DNA of 64,000 nt from Flavobacteriales bacterium UBA6770 (GTDB lineage Bacteria > Bacteroidota > Bacteroidia > Flavobacteriales_G > Salibacteraceae): the NCBI GenBank assembly GCA_905181875.1, contig CAJIZH010000001.1:124001-188000 (forward strand), read 5' to 3'. Position 1 is the stretch's first letter. Each line of letters starts with the position of its first letter. A model generated the notes under the pieces. It was not told the origin of the DNA. It saw only the letters and a list, made by a program, of their open reading frames with translations, and ran no database searches. This document shows positions 9,152 through 18,530 of this stretch, one piece after another. Made by a program: the position numbers and the translations under genes.

Positions 9152-9576
9152 AACGCTAGAGATTGGCGAATAATTAGCCGTCGGAAAGACTGCAGACTTG
9201 TTGATCTTATGAGTAATATGAAATTGTTTATAGGCGATAAGGGAGATTATTCATTGTATGACTGAGAGTCTGCAAGTGACTTGGAAGAAGAGGGCAGTGG
9301 AGTATCGTTAATCCATTTTAAGCAACATGAATAAAACATATTTATTAAAAGTAGTGTGGAATCTTTTTTTATATATGTGTTGTCTTCGGATTGCTATTGC
9401 ACCACAAGTTTTCCACTTAGCCTGTCAACATGGCCTGGAAAGAACAAATGAAATCGTACGATCTTTTTACAGCATCAACAAATTCAATGGTGACTTCTTG
9501 ACCGTCTATTCAAAAATATTGGGCTGAAGACTATACTATGACTCGCAACACTGAGATAAGCAAAGCTGAAAATTAG
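9152..9576 (+). other. Decayed coding-like stretch, unidentified
   Basis: The 1.16 kb between the aminotransferase and the Crp-like gene holds no intact gene. Apart from the T9SS remnant, two coding-like pieces are visible on the plus strand. At 9152-9334 a 60-codon frame has a single internal TGA. At 9430-9576 a frame starting MAWKEQMKSYDLFTASTNSM has one internal TGA where a Trp codon would fit, then continues through PSIQKYWAEDYTM. The second resembles short amphipathic phasin-like proteins, but I cannot confirm this. 8465-8659 and 8930-9150 show nothing I can name. Confidence 0.3.
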
Positions 9577-9626
9577 TTTTAAAATTAAGTACCTATATTA
9601 AATTATTATTAAGCCATTTAAAACTC

Positions 9627-10328
9627 TTGCTAATAAGAAATTTGAATATTAAATTTGTCTTTGGTTTTCTATTTTTTAATGTAAAAAGACAAATAGGCCA
9701 ACTCTACTTTAAGGCTAAATCTTCAAAATACTACATTATCAAAAATTCTTTAGAGTCATTTATTAGAGGGCACGTAAACTCCCCAGACACATTTGAAATC
9801 GCTGAATTCCTTTCTATCTTTAAGGAGAAAAAATTCAAAAAAGGAGATTTTTTCAAACGACCATTTACTGTTGGGAAAGAAGTAGCTTTTCTCTCCGAAG
9901 GGGCGGTTAGAATGGTAATCTATATGGATAATGGAGAAGAAATAACAGGAAATATTGTTCAAGAAAAGGCATTTATTACTGACGTATTTCGATTAGGTAA
10001 AGCTTCTTACAATGATCAGGAAATACCTTCTAATTTAGGAATAATATGCATGGAAGATCTTACTTTACTTGTAACTTCCGTTGACGTTTTTACGAGAACA
10101 TTAGAACGTAATCTAGTCATGAACATAGTTATTCGAAAATTTATGTCAAAAAGATTGTTCGAAATCACTCAAAGACAGATTAGTTTTCTTAGTGGTGGAG
10201 CAAAAGAGCGGTATAAATTCATTTTGGAGCAAAACCCCAATTTGTTAAAGAATTGGCCACTGCGTTTTATCGCTTCAATGATTGGGATAACTCCAACTCA
10301 ATTAAGCAGAATAAGAGGTGAAAAATAG
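9627..10328 (+). CDS. Crp/Fnr-family transcription regulator
   Basis: The part from about residue 40 on (SLESFIRGHVNSPDTFEIAEFL) is a normal Bacteroidota Crp/Fnr protein: a cyclic-nucleotide-binding-like beta roll (FKKGDFFKRP, GAVRMVIYMDNGEEITGNI), a long dimer helix, and a C-terminal helix-turn-helix ending LRFIASMIGITPTQLSRIR. The sequence preceding residue 40 is unusual for the family, so translation may start later at a non-ATG codon (ATT/ATC near 9737). The cAMP-contacting Arg pattern of true CRP is not evident. It lies 271 bases upstream of the giant secreted protein gene on the same strand, which makes it a candidate local regulator (inference). Confidence 0.8.
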   Translation: MLIRNLNIKFVFGFLFFNVKRQIGQLYFKAKSSKYYIIKNSLESFIRGHVNSPDTFEIAEFLSIFKEKKFKKGDFFKRPFTVGKEVAFLSEGAVRMVIYMDNGEEITGNIVQEKAFITDVFRLGKASYNDQEIPSNLGIICMEDLTLLVTSVDVFTRTLERNLVMNIVIRKFMSKRLFEITQRQISFLSGGAKERYKFILEQNPNLLKNWPLRFIASMIGITPTQLSRIRGEK

Positions 10329-10400
10329 TTTTCAATAATTGCTATTTCTCTTGGTTTACTTATATTCTTTGAAGCCGTTATAGATTCGCGGACTTTATTA

Positions 10401-10487
10401 AATACCCATCAATAGGTATTGTTCAAACTGAATTCTGACAATAGATTTGTCTCGTTATTTAAAATAAGTCTAAATAAGAATAAAAAT
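10401..10487 (+). repeat. 87-bp regulatory repeat, copy 1 (upstream of giant secreted protein)
   Basis: This 87-base block differs at only 4 positions from 43329-43415, immediately upstream of the DUF4856/imelysin operon. It contains, in order, an 18-bp (here imperfect) palindrome, a complete promoter and a 19-bp near-palindrome. The similarity stops right after AATAAAAAT; in copy 2 the start codon begins there, while here another 112 bases precede the ATG at 10600. Confidence 0.93.
10419..10475 (+). promoter_or_regulatory. Promoter with Fur-like operator for the giant secreted protein
   Basis: TTG at 10419-10421, then 20 bases, then TAGATTTG at 10442-10449 match the Bacteroidota sigma-A promoter (TTG/TAnnTTTG). 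From 10457 to 10475 lies ATTTAAAATAAGTCTAAAT, a 19-bp near-palindrome with seven of nine base pairs symmetrical around a central base, the geometry of a Fur box. It covers the predicted start of transcription, as expected for a repressor. The 5' leader would be about 140 bases. Fur binding is inferred from shape and from its sister copy at an imelysin operon. Confidence 0.65.
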
Positions 10488-10599
10488 CTTACAAGTAAAA
10501 TATCTCATTTCTATCTTTTTAATAACACTAGTTTCTTTTAGTATTCTTTTACTCTTTCTAAATTAGAATTTAGATCTATTAAGTTCAAAACTCAAAACA

Positions 10600-13500
10600 A
10601 TGAAAAAATTAATTTTATTATTCTTAGTAACCCTTACTATAAACATTCAGGCCCAAGACACTACGGGATTTTTGACTGTTAGCACCAGCGCCATATGTGT
10701 TGGAGATACTGTTGAACTTTCAGCTGGTACAGTGGGCGCAGATTATGGCAATGGATCTGATGGTATCCTAAATGCAACATCTGGCACAGTGTATACAGAT
10801 AATGTTCGAACAGCCGTTACCGGAACGAATTCGGCTGGATCTAGTACTTTGGTTACTTCCTCATCCAGTGGCTTTTCGGTTGGTGATGAAGTAATGATTA
10901 TAACAATGGTTGATAAAGCAACCTCTAATAATACGGTTGGGCAGCACGAATTCAACACTATTAGTAGTATTTCTGGAAACACATTAACTCTTGCCACAGT
11001 TAGAACATATGCTTATTCAGCATCAAGTTCTCAAAAACATCAGGTACTTAAAGTGCCCAATTATACAAGTGTGACTGTTGCTTCTGGTGTAACCTTAACT
11101 TGTAATTCTTGGGACGGAAGTTCTGGGGGTATTTTAGCATTTAGAGCTAACGGATCTGTAACTAATTCGGGGACAATTACCGTTTCTGAAAAAGGTTATA
11201 GAGGTGTTGGTCACGCATCTTCCCTATCTGGAAATGCTCATTGGCGGAATAAGGATGGAGCTCAGGGTGAGGGCATTTATGGAACAGGATATGCAGGAGG
11301 AAATTCGAGTGGAGCTAATAATGCTACATGGAATGGTGCAAACGGAAATGGCGGCGGCGGCGGCACTGGACGTGGAGATGCTGGCGGCGGCGGCGGCGGT
11401 GGATATGCTGCTAATGGAGCAAAGGGGACAAATAGTGGTGGTCATTTTGGCGGAACAGGAGGAATAGCTGTTGGTATTACAAACCTATCTAAGTTAATCA
11501 TGGGTGGAGCCGGTGGTGAAGGCGGTGGAGATGAAGATGGACACTTATCAGGTGCTGGAGGAAACGGTGGCGGTATCATTATGATTTCGTGCGCAAACCT
11601 TACTAATAATGGAAGCATTACTGCTAATGGAGCAAACGGAGGAAATGGAACAAGCACTAATCCAAACGGCGGCAATGGTGGTGGCTGTGGCATGGCTGGC
11701 GGTGGCGGTGGCGCTGGAGGATCAGTAAAGATAGTCTCTAGTTTTAATAGTGCATCGGGTACAATTTCAAGTTTAGCTGGAACTGGAGGTGCAACTAATG
11801 GTTGTGGTGGAGCAGGTGCCAAAGGAAGTGTAGGTAGAATCGCTCTAGCTTCAACAGTATCCTCTTATCCAACAACAACTCCAACATCCACAAAGGCAAC
11901 CCTAAATGTGATTTTAGGCTCGACCTTTTTGTGGAGTACTTTAGATACAGCATCTAGCATTAAAGTTAGTCCTAGTTCTACAACCAAATATTCAGTGATT
12001 ATTTCTAATGGAAGTTGGAAGGATACACTTATTACAGAGATTTATGTATTCAGTACTCCTAGTTTACCTGTAATAGCGGATCAAGAGCATTGTGCCGGTA
12101 CTTTTTCCTTTGACGTAACCACTGACAGTCTCGCAGAAACTGTGTGGTATAAAAATGCAACAGGAGGCACTCCAATTCATTATGGAAATAAATTTACCAC
12201 ACCTAATCTTACAGACACAACTACCTATTATTTCTCATCGCGTTTAATTCCATACACCCCGCCTGCTGATCAGGTTGATAATACTATGCAATTAGCGTTG
12301 GGGTTACGATTATTAGTATCGAGTTATAAAGGTAAAGCTGTCCTTCTAAGAAAGAGTGCAACTGCTACTGATACTGCATCCTTTGGGTTTAACTCTTTTG
12401 GTCAATTAGATAAAGATTCAATAAATAATTGGGCTGGATCAGCTGCTAATATATGGGTCCACACTATATACGATCAAAGTGGAAATAAAAGAAATTTACT
12501 TAATACAACTACTAGTCAACAGCCAACTCTTATTCTCAATGGGATTAATAGTAAACCCGTTTTAAGATTTAAAACAGGTACCTTCTTAAGATTCACTGCT
12601 AATGTCTTTAAGTATCCAATGTCAATTGTTACAGCAGCCAAGCTTACCTCAAATAGTTGTGGAAGAGTTTTTGGAGCTGCTAATAACTATATATGGGCCT
12701 TTTATGCTAACTATGTAAACAGGCATCATTTTAATACTTGGATATCGAATAGTGCTACAAATTATGTTCCTGCTCTTAGCTCTGATACATGGATTCATTC
12801 TGGTATGAGTGCTTCAAGTACATCTCACCGATTTTTCGATAATGGAGATGAATGGCCGGCAAACACTATCACTTCCGGAGCTACTCAGCCTCCAAACGGG
12901 TTTCAATTAAACGGTTATGCTGGAAACAACCAAACCTCCAACGTTGACATAATGGAAGTCTTCATTTTTAATAATACTATTAGTGATATTGAAAGGAAAT
13001 ATATTGAAGGAAGAATTGCAAGTCAATACAATTGGCAAACCGCTGGTGGGCAAGTTAGTGACATGACCTCAGGTTGCCAATTGAGCAATCCTAATAGAGA
13101 TTCGGTGACAGCATTTGTAACCGCTCCTAAATTTGGGATTACTAAAGATACGATATCTGTAAATTGTGGGCAGGATACTGTTTTGATTGATGCAGGTAAA
13201 GGTTGGAATTCTTACACTTGGTCAAACGAAGATACTGTTCAAGTATGCAAGGCAAAATATACAGGAGATTACACAATTGAAGTTAGTGATGGTCTTTGTA
13301 CGCTTAAGGATACTGTTTTTGTTAGTCTTCCTCAACCTAAATTAGAGGACTTCGCAATCTGTACAGGAGATACTATCTCTGCCGGATATACATCTTTAGC
13401 TGCTTTAATGGTTGGTGGTGTTTTGGATACCGCTAATGGTTCTGTTGTTCAAAAATTTCTTACGAGTGGCACTTTAGTAAACAAAACCTCACAAACTGTG

Positions 13501-15015
13501 AGAGCATTAATTGTTGCTGGTGGTGCTGGTGGTGGAATGGATATGGGTGGCGGCGGTGGAGCTGGCGGCTTCATTGATACTACTTTTGTATTGCCTGCAG
13601 GCACATATAATATAACTGTAGGACAGGGTGGTTCTGGCGCACCAGCTGGCGGAACTACTGGACAAGGTAATAATCATCAATTTAAAATTCCAGCAAAAAA
13701 TGGAGGTAACTCTTCAATCGGATCAATTTTTACTGCCATTGGCGGTGGAGCAGGAGGTTCAAGTTATATTAACTATACCCCTGGACCATTAGGATCTAAT
13801 GGCGGTTCTGGTGGAGGTTGCACAGGATACGCCGGCCCTAATGGTTCTGGCGGTGGTTTAGGAACTCCTGGCCAAGGTAATAGAGGTGGACATGGAGCAG
13901 GAGCATATCGCTCTGGCGGCGGTGGTGGAGCCGGTGCTATTGGCGGTGGAGGACCAGCTGGTGGTTCATACAACGCAAATGGAGGAGCTGGTTTACAGTC
14001 TAATATTTTAGGAACAACGTATTATTTCGCCGGCGGCGGTGGCGGTGGCGGTTATTCGCAGAATGGCGGTAATGGCGGTATCGGCGGCGGTGGCGGCGGT
14101 GCTGTTGGAACTACTACTGGTGGAGCTGGATTAAACAATGGATCTGCAGGCGGCGGTGGTAGTACGGGTCAGCAAACAAACAAGCCTGGAGGAAATGCTG
14201 GAGCAAACACCGGTGGTGGTGGCGGTGGTGGGTCTCACTATAACCGAACTAACAACGGTGGCAATGGTGGATCAGGTATCGTAGCATTTAGGTATGAACC
14301 CAAAAGTGCGTATAAATTTACATGGTCTACTGGAGATTCTACAGCTACTATTAATGTTTCCCCATCTAAGACAACAGATTATTACGTGACTATTACAGAT
14401 GGTGTAGCAACTTGCTATGATACAATGACCGTGTCTGTAAATGTTCCTACTTACTCATTTACGAATGATACAATTGTGAGTTGTGGTGCAGATACTGCGA
14501 AGGTTGTTGCTGGTGCTGGTTGGTCTAAATACAAGTGGAGTCAAGGAGATAGTGCACAACAAGTCTCTCTTACAGGTTCAGGCATGTATAACCTAACTGT
14601 TACTAACTCGATAGGTTGCACTGCATCGGATTCTGTATATGTTAGTTTAATAAATTCTGAGATTACTCATGGAGATACGACTATTTGTTATGGAACCTCT
14701 CTAACACTTACATCTACCAATTTACCTAATTCATTTAGTTATACTTGGTCTACAACAGATACGGCAACTGCTATAGTTGTATCGCCGACTGCAACTACTA
14801 CTTACTCTATAACTATAACTGACGGAGTTGGAAGTTGTCTCGATAGTGTTAAAGTTACGGTTCCTTCTCTCACATCAACAGATACTCATACAGCATGTGA
14901 TAGTTATACTTGGATAGATGGGGTAACGTATACTGCAAGCAATACAACAGCAAAGGATACCTTGGTAAATGCTGCTGGTTGTGACTCGATTGTTACACTT
15001 AGTTTAATCACTTAA
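10600..15015 (+). CDS. Giant T9SS-secreted Gly-rich repeat protein, N-terminal part (frameshifted)
   Basis: 1,471 residues with signal peptide MKKLILLFLVTLTINIQAQ. Visible parts: a Gly-rich region (about residues 224-410, runs of GGGGG); an arabinofuranosidase-B-like/ConA-like module (about 557-812; LGLRLLVSSYKGKA, IYDQSGNKRN and a jelly-roll follow); a second Gly-rich domain (about 967-1230, starting VRALIVAGGAGGG); short Ig-like stretches with CxGDT and WSTGDS motifs; and the first 51-residue repeat. A one-base insertion near 15008 brings a stop at 15013-15015. The reading continues in the other frames to 18389, so this is the first part of a protein of about 2,595 residues. Likely an exported adhesin or matrix protein (inference). 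A shared promoter block lies upstream. Confidence 0.85.
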   Translation: MKKLILLFLVTLTINIQAQDTTGFLTVSTSAICVGDTVELSAGTVGADYGNGSDGILNATSGTVYTDNVRTAVTGTNSAGSSTLVTSSSSGFSVGDEVMIITMVDKATSNNTVGQHEFNTISSISGNTLTLATVRTYAYSASSSQKHQVLKVPNYTSVTVASGVTLTCNSWDGSSGGILAFRANGSVTNSGTITVSEKGYRGVGHASSLSGNAHWRNKDGAQGEGIYGTGYAGGNSSGANNATWNGANGNGGGGGTGRGDAGGGGGGGYAANGAKGTNSGGHFGGTGGIAVGITNLSKLIMGGAGGEGGGDEDGHLSGAGGNGGGIIMISCANLTNNGSITANGANGGNGTSTNPNGGNGGGCGMAGGGGGAGGSVKIVSSFNSASGTISSLAGTGGATNGCGGAGAKGSVGRIALASTVSSYPTTTPTSTKATLNVILGSTFLWSTLDTASSIKVSPSSTTKYSVIISNGSWKDTLITEIYVFSTPSLPVIADQEHCAGTFSFDVTTDSLAETVWYKNATGGTPIHYGNKFTTPNLTDTTTYYFSSRLIPYTPPADQVDNTMQLALGLRLLVSSYKGKAVLLRKSATATDTASFGFNSFGQLDKDSINNWAGSAANIWVHTIYDQSGNKRNLLNTTTSQQPTLILNGINSKPVLRFKTGTFLRFTANVFKYPMSIVTAAKLTSNSCGRVFGAANNYIWAFYANYVNRHHFNTWISNSATNYVPALSSDTWIHSGMSASSTSHRFFDNGDEWPANTITSGATQPPNGFQLNGYAGNNQTSNVDIMEVFIFNNTISDIERKYIEGRIASQYNWQTAGGQVSDMTSGCQLSNPNRDSVTAFVTAPKFGITKDTISVNCGQDTVLIDAGKGWNSYTWSNEDTVQVCKAKYTGDYTIEVSDGLCTLKDTVFVSLPQPKLEDFAICTGDTISAGYTSLAALMVGGVLDTANGSVVQKFLTSGTLVNKTSQTVRALIVAGGAGGGMDMGGGGGAGGFIDTTFVLPAGTYNITVGQGGSGAPAGGTTGQGNNHQFKIPAKNGGNSSIGSIFTAIGGGAGGSSYINYTPGPLGSNGGSGGGCTGYAGPNGSGGGLGTPGQGNRGGHGAGAYRSGGGGGAGAIGGGGPAGGSYNANGGAGLQSNILGTTYYFAGGGGGGGYSQNGGNGGIGGGGGGAVGTTTGGAGLNNGSAGGGGSTGQQTNKPGGNAGANTGGGGGGGSHYNRTNNGGNGGSGIVAFRYEPKSAYKFTWSTGDSTATINVSPSKTTDYYVTITDGVATCYDTMTVSVNVPTYSFTNDTIVSCGADTAKVVAGAGWSKYKWSQGDSAQQVSLTGSGMYNLTVTNSIGCTASDSVYVSLINSEITHGDTTICYGTSLTLTSTNLPNSFSYTWSTTDTATAIVVSPTATTTYSITITDGVGSCLDSVKVTVPSLTSTDTHTACDSYTWIDGVTYTASNTTAKDTLVNAAGCDSIVTLSLIT

Positions 15016-17928
15016 CAAGACAACAACAGCAACAGATACTCATACCGCTTGTGATAGTTATAAGTGGATAGACGGAGCAACGTATACTGCAAGTAATACA
15101 ACAGCTAAGCATACTTTGGTAAACGCTGCTGGTTGTGATTCGGTTGTTACACTTAGTTTAACGATTAAGGTGTCAACAACAGCGACAGATACTCATACAG
15201 CTTGTGATAGTTATAAGTGGATAGACGGAGTAACGTACACTGCAAGTAATACAACAGCTAAGCGATACCTTGGTAAATGCTGCTGGTTGTGACTCTGTTG
15301 TTACACTTAGTTTAACCATTAAGAAATCAACAACAGCTACAGATATTCATACAGCTTGTGATAGTTATAAGTGGATAGACGGAGTAACGTATACTGCAAG
15401 TAATACAACAGCTAAGCGTACTTTGGTAAATGCTGCTGGTTGTGACTCTGTTGTTACACTTAGTTTAACCATTAAGAAATCAACAACAGCTACAGATGTT
15501 CATACCGCTTGTGATAGTTATAAATGGATAGACGGAGTAACGTATACTTCAAGTAATACAACAGCTAAGCGTACTTTGGTAAATGCTGCTGGTTGTGACT
15601 CGGTTGTTACACTTAATTTAACCCTTAACAAGTCAACAACAGCTACAGATATTCATACAGCTTGTGATAGTTATAAGTGGATAGACGGAGTAACGTACAC
15701 TGCAAGTAATACAACAGCTAAGCGTACTTTGGTAAACGCAGCTGGTTGTGACTCTGTTGTTACACTTAGTTTAACCATTAAGAAATCAACAACAGCTACA
15801 GATACTCATACAGCTTGTGATAGTTATAAATGGATAGATGGAGTAACGTACACTGCAAGTAATACAACAGCTAAGCGTACTTTGGTAAATGCTGCTGGTT
15901 GTGACTCTGTTGTTACACTTAGTTTAACCATTAAGAAATCAACAACAGCTACAGATACTCATACCGCTTGTGATAGTTATAAATGGATAGATGGAGTAAC
16001 GTATACTGCAAGTAATACAACAGCTAAGCGTACTTTGGTAAATGCTGCTGGTTGTGACTCTGTTGTTACACTTAGTTTAACCATTAAGAAATCAACAACA
16101 GCTACAGATGTTCATACCGCTTGTGATAGTTATAAATGGATAGATGGAGTAACGTATACTTCAAGTAATACAACAGCTATTGATACTTTGGTAAATGCTG
16201 CTGGTTGTGACTCGGTTGTTACACTTAATTTAACCCTTAACAAGTCAACAACAGCTACAGATATTCATACAGCTTGTGATTCATTTACGTGGATAGACGG
16301 AGTAACGTATACTGCAAGTAATACAACAGCTAAGCGTACTTTGGTAAACGCAGCTGGTTGTGACTCTGTTGTTACACTTAGTTTAACCATTAAGAAATCA
16401 ACAACAGCTACAGATACTCATACAGCTTGTGATTCATTTACGTGGATAGATGGGGTAACGTATACTGCAAGTAATACAACAGCTATTGATACCTTGGTAA
16501 ATGCTGCTGGTTGTGATTCGGTTGTTACACTTAGTTTGACAATCAAGAAGTCAACAACAGCGACAGATGTTCACACTGCATGTGATTCATTTACGTGGAT
16601 AGATGGGGTAACGTATACTGCAAGTAATACAACAGCTATTGATACCTTGGTAAATGCTGCTGGTTGTGACTCGGTTGTTACACTTAGTCTAACCCTTAAC
16701 AAGACAACAACAGCAACAGATACTCATACCGCTTGTGATTCATTTACGTGGATAGATGGAGTAACGTATACTGCAAGTAATACAACAGCTATTGATACTT
16801 TGGTAAACGCTGCTGGTTGTGACTCGGTTGTTACACTTAATTTAACCCTTAACAACTCAACAACAGCAACAGATACTCATACCGCTTGTGATTCATTTAC
16901 GTGGATAGATGGAGTAACGTATACTGCAAGTAATACAACAGCTATTGATACTTTAGTAAATGCTGCTGGTTGTGATTCGGTTGTTACACTTAATTTAACC
17001 CTTAACAATTCAACAACAGCAACAGATACGCATACAGCTTGTGATTCATTTAAGTGGATAGATGGAGTAACGTATACTGCAAGTAATACAACAGCTATTG
17101 ATACCTTGGTAAATGCTGCTGGTTGTGATTCGGTTGTTACACTTAGTTTGACAATCAAGAAGTCAACAACAGCGACAGATGTTCACACTGCATGTGATTC
17201 ATTTACGTGGATAGATGGGGTAACGTATACTGCAAGTAATACAACAGCTATTGATACCTTGGTAAATGCTGCTGGTTGTGACTCGGTTGTTACACTTGAT
17301 TTAACCCTTAACAAGACAACAACAGCAACAGATACGCATACAGCTTGTGATTCATTTACGTGGATAGATGGGGTAACGTATACTGCAAGTGATACAACAG
17401 CAATGGATACTTTGGTAAATACTTCTGGTTGTGATTCGATTGTTACACTTAATTTAACCATTAACAAGGTCACAACAGCAACAGATACTCATACCGCTTG
17501 TGATTCATTTACGTGGATAGATGGAGTAACGTATACTGCAAGTAATACAACAGCTATTGATACTTTGGTAAATGCTGCTGGTTGTGATTCGGTTGTTACA
17601 CTTAATTTAACCCTTAACAAGTCAACAACAGCAACAGATACTCATACAGCTTGTGATTCATTTACGTGGATAGATGGAGTAACGTATACTGCAAGTGATA
17701 CAATAGCTAAGCATACCTTGGTAAACGCTGCTGGTTGTGATTCGGTTGTTACACTTAATCTAACGATTAACAAGTCAACCACAACAACATTTGTTCTGTC
17801 AGCTTGTGACTCATTTACGTGGATAGATGGAGTAACTTATACTGCAAGTGACTCTTCGGCAACATTTATTCTATCCGGCTCAAATGGCTGTGATAGTATC
17901 ATTAGTCTTAAATTGAGGATTAACACAA
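14875..17928 (+). repeat. Twenty tandem 153-bp coding repeats (51 residues each)
   Basis: Period is exactly 153 bases (for example unit starts at 15327, 15480, 15633). Each unit encodes HTACDSxxWIDGVTYTAS, then NTTA and LVNAAGCDSVVTLxLT, with two invariant Cys that could pair. Twenty units are counted: one before the stop at 15015, two in the frame between the two frameshifts, and seventeen after. Neighbouring units are often identical at the DNA level, a sign of homogenisation by unequal crossing-over. Only a few positions vary (SYKW/SFTW, AKRTL/AIDTL, SLTIKK/NLTLNK). Units 1 and 20 are diverged, as usual at array ends. Confidence 0.95.
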
Positions 17929-18389
17929 TTGACGAAAGTATCACTAGCACATCGGATAGTTTAACAGTATCAGAGCCTGGTGCTCAGTATCAGTGGTTAA
18001 GTTGCTCAGCAGTTTTAGGTGATAATAATTACACTCTTGTAATTGGTGATACTGGTCAATCTTTTATTCCTACAGCAAATGGTTCATATGCGGTAGAAAT
18101 AAACAAAAATGGTTGTACTGATACGTCTGAATGTACTCTTGTAAATACCCTTGGAATAACTCAAAATGTTTTTGGTGGCTTAATAAAAATATATCCTAAT
18201 CCTACTACTGGAATAGTAAATATAGATGCTGAAAACTATAAAGGAGTTGAAGTTTATGATGTATCAGGACGGTTAATCATTAAGTCAGAATTAAGGACTA
18301 TTGACCTTGAAGAGCAGTCAAAAGGACTTTACATCTTGAAAGTTAATGCTAACGGTACAATTAAAGAGTTTAAGGTTTTTAAAGAGTAA
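15270..18389 (+). CDS. Giant T9SS-secreted repeat protein, C-terminal part with sorting domain
   Basis: 1,039 residues continuing the protein that starts at 10600. The apparent TTG start is only where the frame becomes open: a second one-base insertion near 15264 (AAGCGATACC where other units read AAGCGTACT or ATTGATACC) restores the repeat frame. Seventeen 51-residue repeats are followed by an Ig-like segment (SVSEPGAQYQW-like, with Cys) and a type A T9SS sorting domain (IYPNPTTGIVNIDAEN, VYDVSGRLI, KGLYILKVNANG, ending FKVFKE). The tail almost equals that of the truncated gene at the left window edge. Export across the outer membrane and surface attachment are expected for the family. A strong terminator follows. 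Confidence 0.85.
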   Translation: MVNAAGCDSVVTLSLTIKKSTTATDIHTACDSYKWIDGVTYTASNTTAKRTLVNAAGCDSVVTLSLTIKKSTTATDVHTACDSYKWIDGVTYTSSNTTAKRTLVNAAGCDSVVTLNLTLNKSTTATDIHTACDSYKWIDGVTYTASNTTAKRTLVNAAGCDSVVTLSLTIKKSTTATDTHTACDSYKWIDGVTYTASNTTAKRTLVNAAGCDSVVTLSLTIKKSTTATDTHTACDSYKWIDGVTYTASNTTAKRTLVNAAGCDSVVTLSLTIKKSTTATDVHTACDSYKWIDGVTYTSSNTTAIDTLVNAAGCDSVVTLNLTLNKSTTATDIHTACDSFTWIDGVTYTASNTTAKRTLVNAAGCDSVVTLSLTIKKSTTATDTHTACDSFTWIDGVTYTASNTTAIDTLVNAAGCDSVVTLSLTIKKSTTATDVHTACDSFTWIDGVTYTASNTTAIDTLVNAAGCDSVVTLSLTLNKTTTATDTHTACDSFTWIDGVTYTASNTTAIDTLVNAAGCDSVVTLNLTLNNSTTATDTHTACDSFTWIDGVTYTASNTTAIDTLVNAAGCDSVVTLNLTLNNSTTATDTHTACDSFKWIDGVTYTASNTTAIDTLVNAAGCDSVVTLSLTIKKSTTATDVHTACDSFTWIDGVTYTASNTTAIDTLVNAAGCDSVVTLDLTLNKTTTATDTHTACDSFTWIDGVTYTASDTTAMDTLVNTSGCDSIVTLNLTINKVTTATDTHTACDSFTWIDGVTYTASNTTAIDTLVNAAGCDSVVTLNLTLNKSTTATDTHTACDSFTWIDGVTYTASDTIAKHTLVNAAGCDSVVTLNLTINKSTTTTFVLSACDSFTWIDGVTYTASDSSATFILSGSNGCDSIISLKLRINTIDESITSTSDSLTVSEPGAQYQWLSCSAVLGDNNYTLVIGDTGQSFIPTANGSYAVEINKNGCTDTSECTLVNTLGITQNVFGGLIKIYPNPTTGIVNIDAENYKGVEVYDVSGRLIIKSELRTIDLEEQSKGLYILKVNANGTIKEFKVFKE

Positions 18390-18442
18390 TGACTTTTTTA
18401 ATTTGATAATAATTTTTGTTTCTCTGAACAAGAGAAGTAAAT

Positions 18443-18475
18443 AAAAAAGGCCCTATAACTATAGGGCCTTTTTTT
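18443..18475 (+). terminator. Rho-independent terminator after the giant gene
   Basis: A perfect stem GGCCCTATA / TATAGGGCC with a 2-base loop, flanked by A6 on the left and T7 on the right, lies 54 bases after the stop at 18389. It is a clear intrinsic terminator; the A-tract would also allow function on the minus strand. Confidence 0.92.
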
Positions 18476-18530
18476 GTAATGCAACAAAGAGTTTAAATAC
18501 AGTGCATCACTGACTTATAATAAAGGATAT

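Noticed and set aside
11442-11822. Pro-rich antisense frames over the Gly-rich regions (also 13773-13973)
   Set aside because: Pro-rich sequence is what Gly codons read as on the opposite strand; the plus-strand protein explains the region.
15013-15015. Programmed frameshift or stop-codon readthrough in the giant gene
   Set aside because: No slippery heptamer or downstream structure specific to the site; the insertions differ from all sister repeats, so mutation or sequence error is simpler.
16877-17473. Antisense frames inside the repeat array
   Set aside because: They repeat with the same 153-bp period and carry no signal or domain; shadows of the repeats.
14875-17928. Regular direct repeats as a CRISPR array
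   Set aside because: Period of 153 bp is a multiple of three, all units are coding with conserved Cys, and there are no unique spacers.
18443-18475. Hairpin as part of a transposon end
   Set aside because: Short perfect stem with A- and T-tracts directly after the stop codon is a normal intrinsic terminator.
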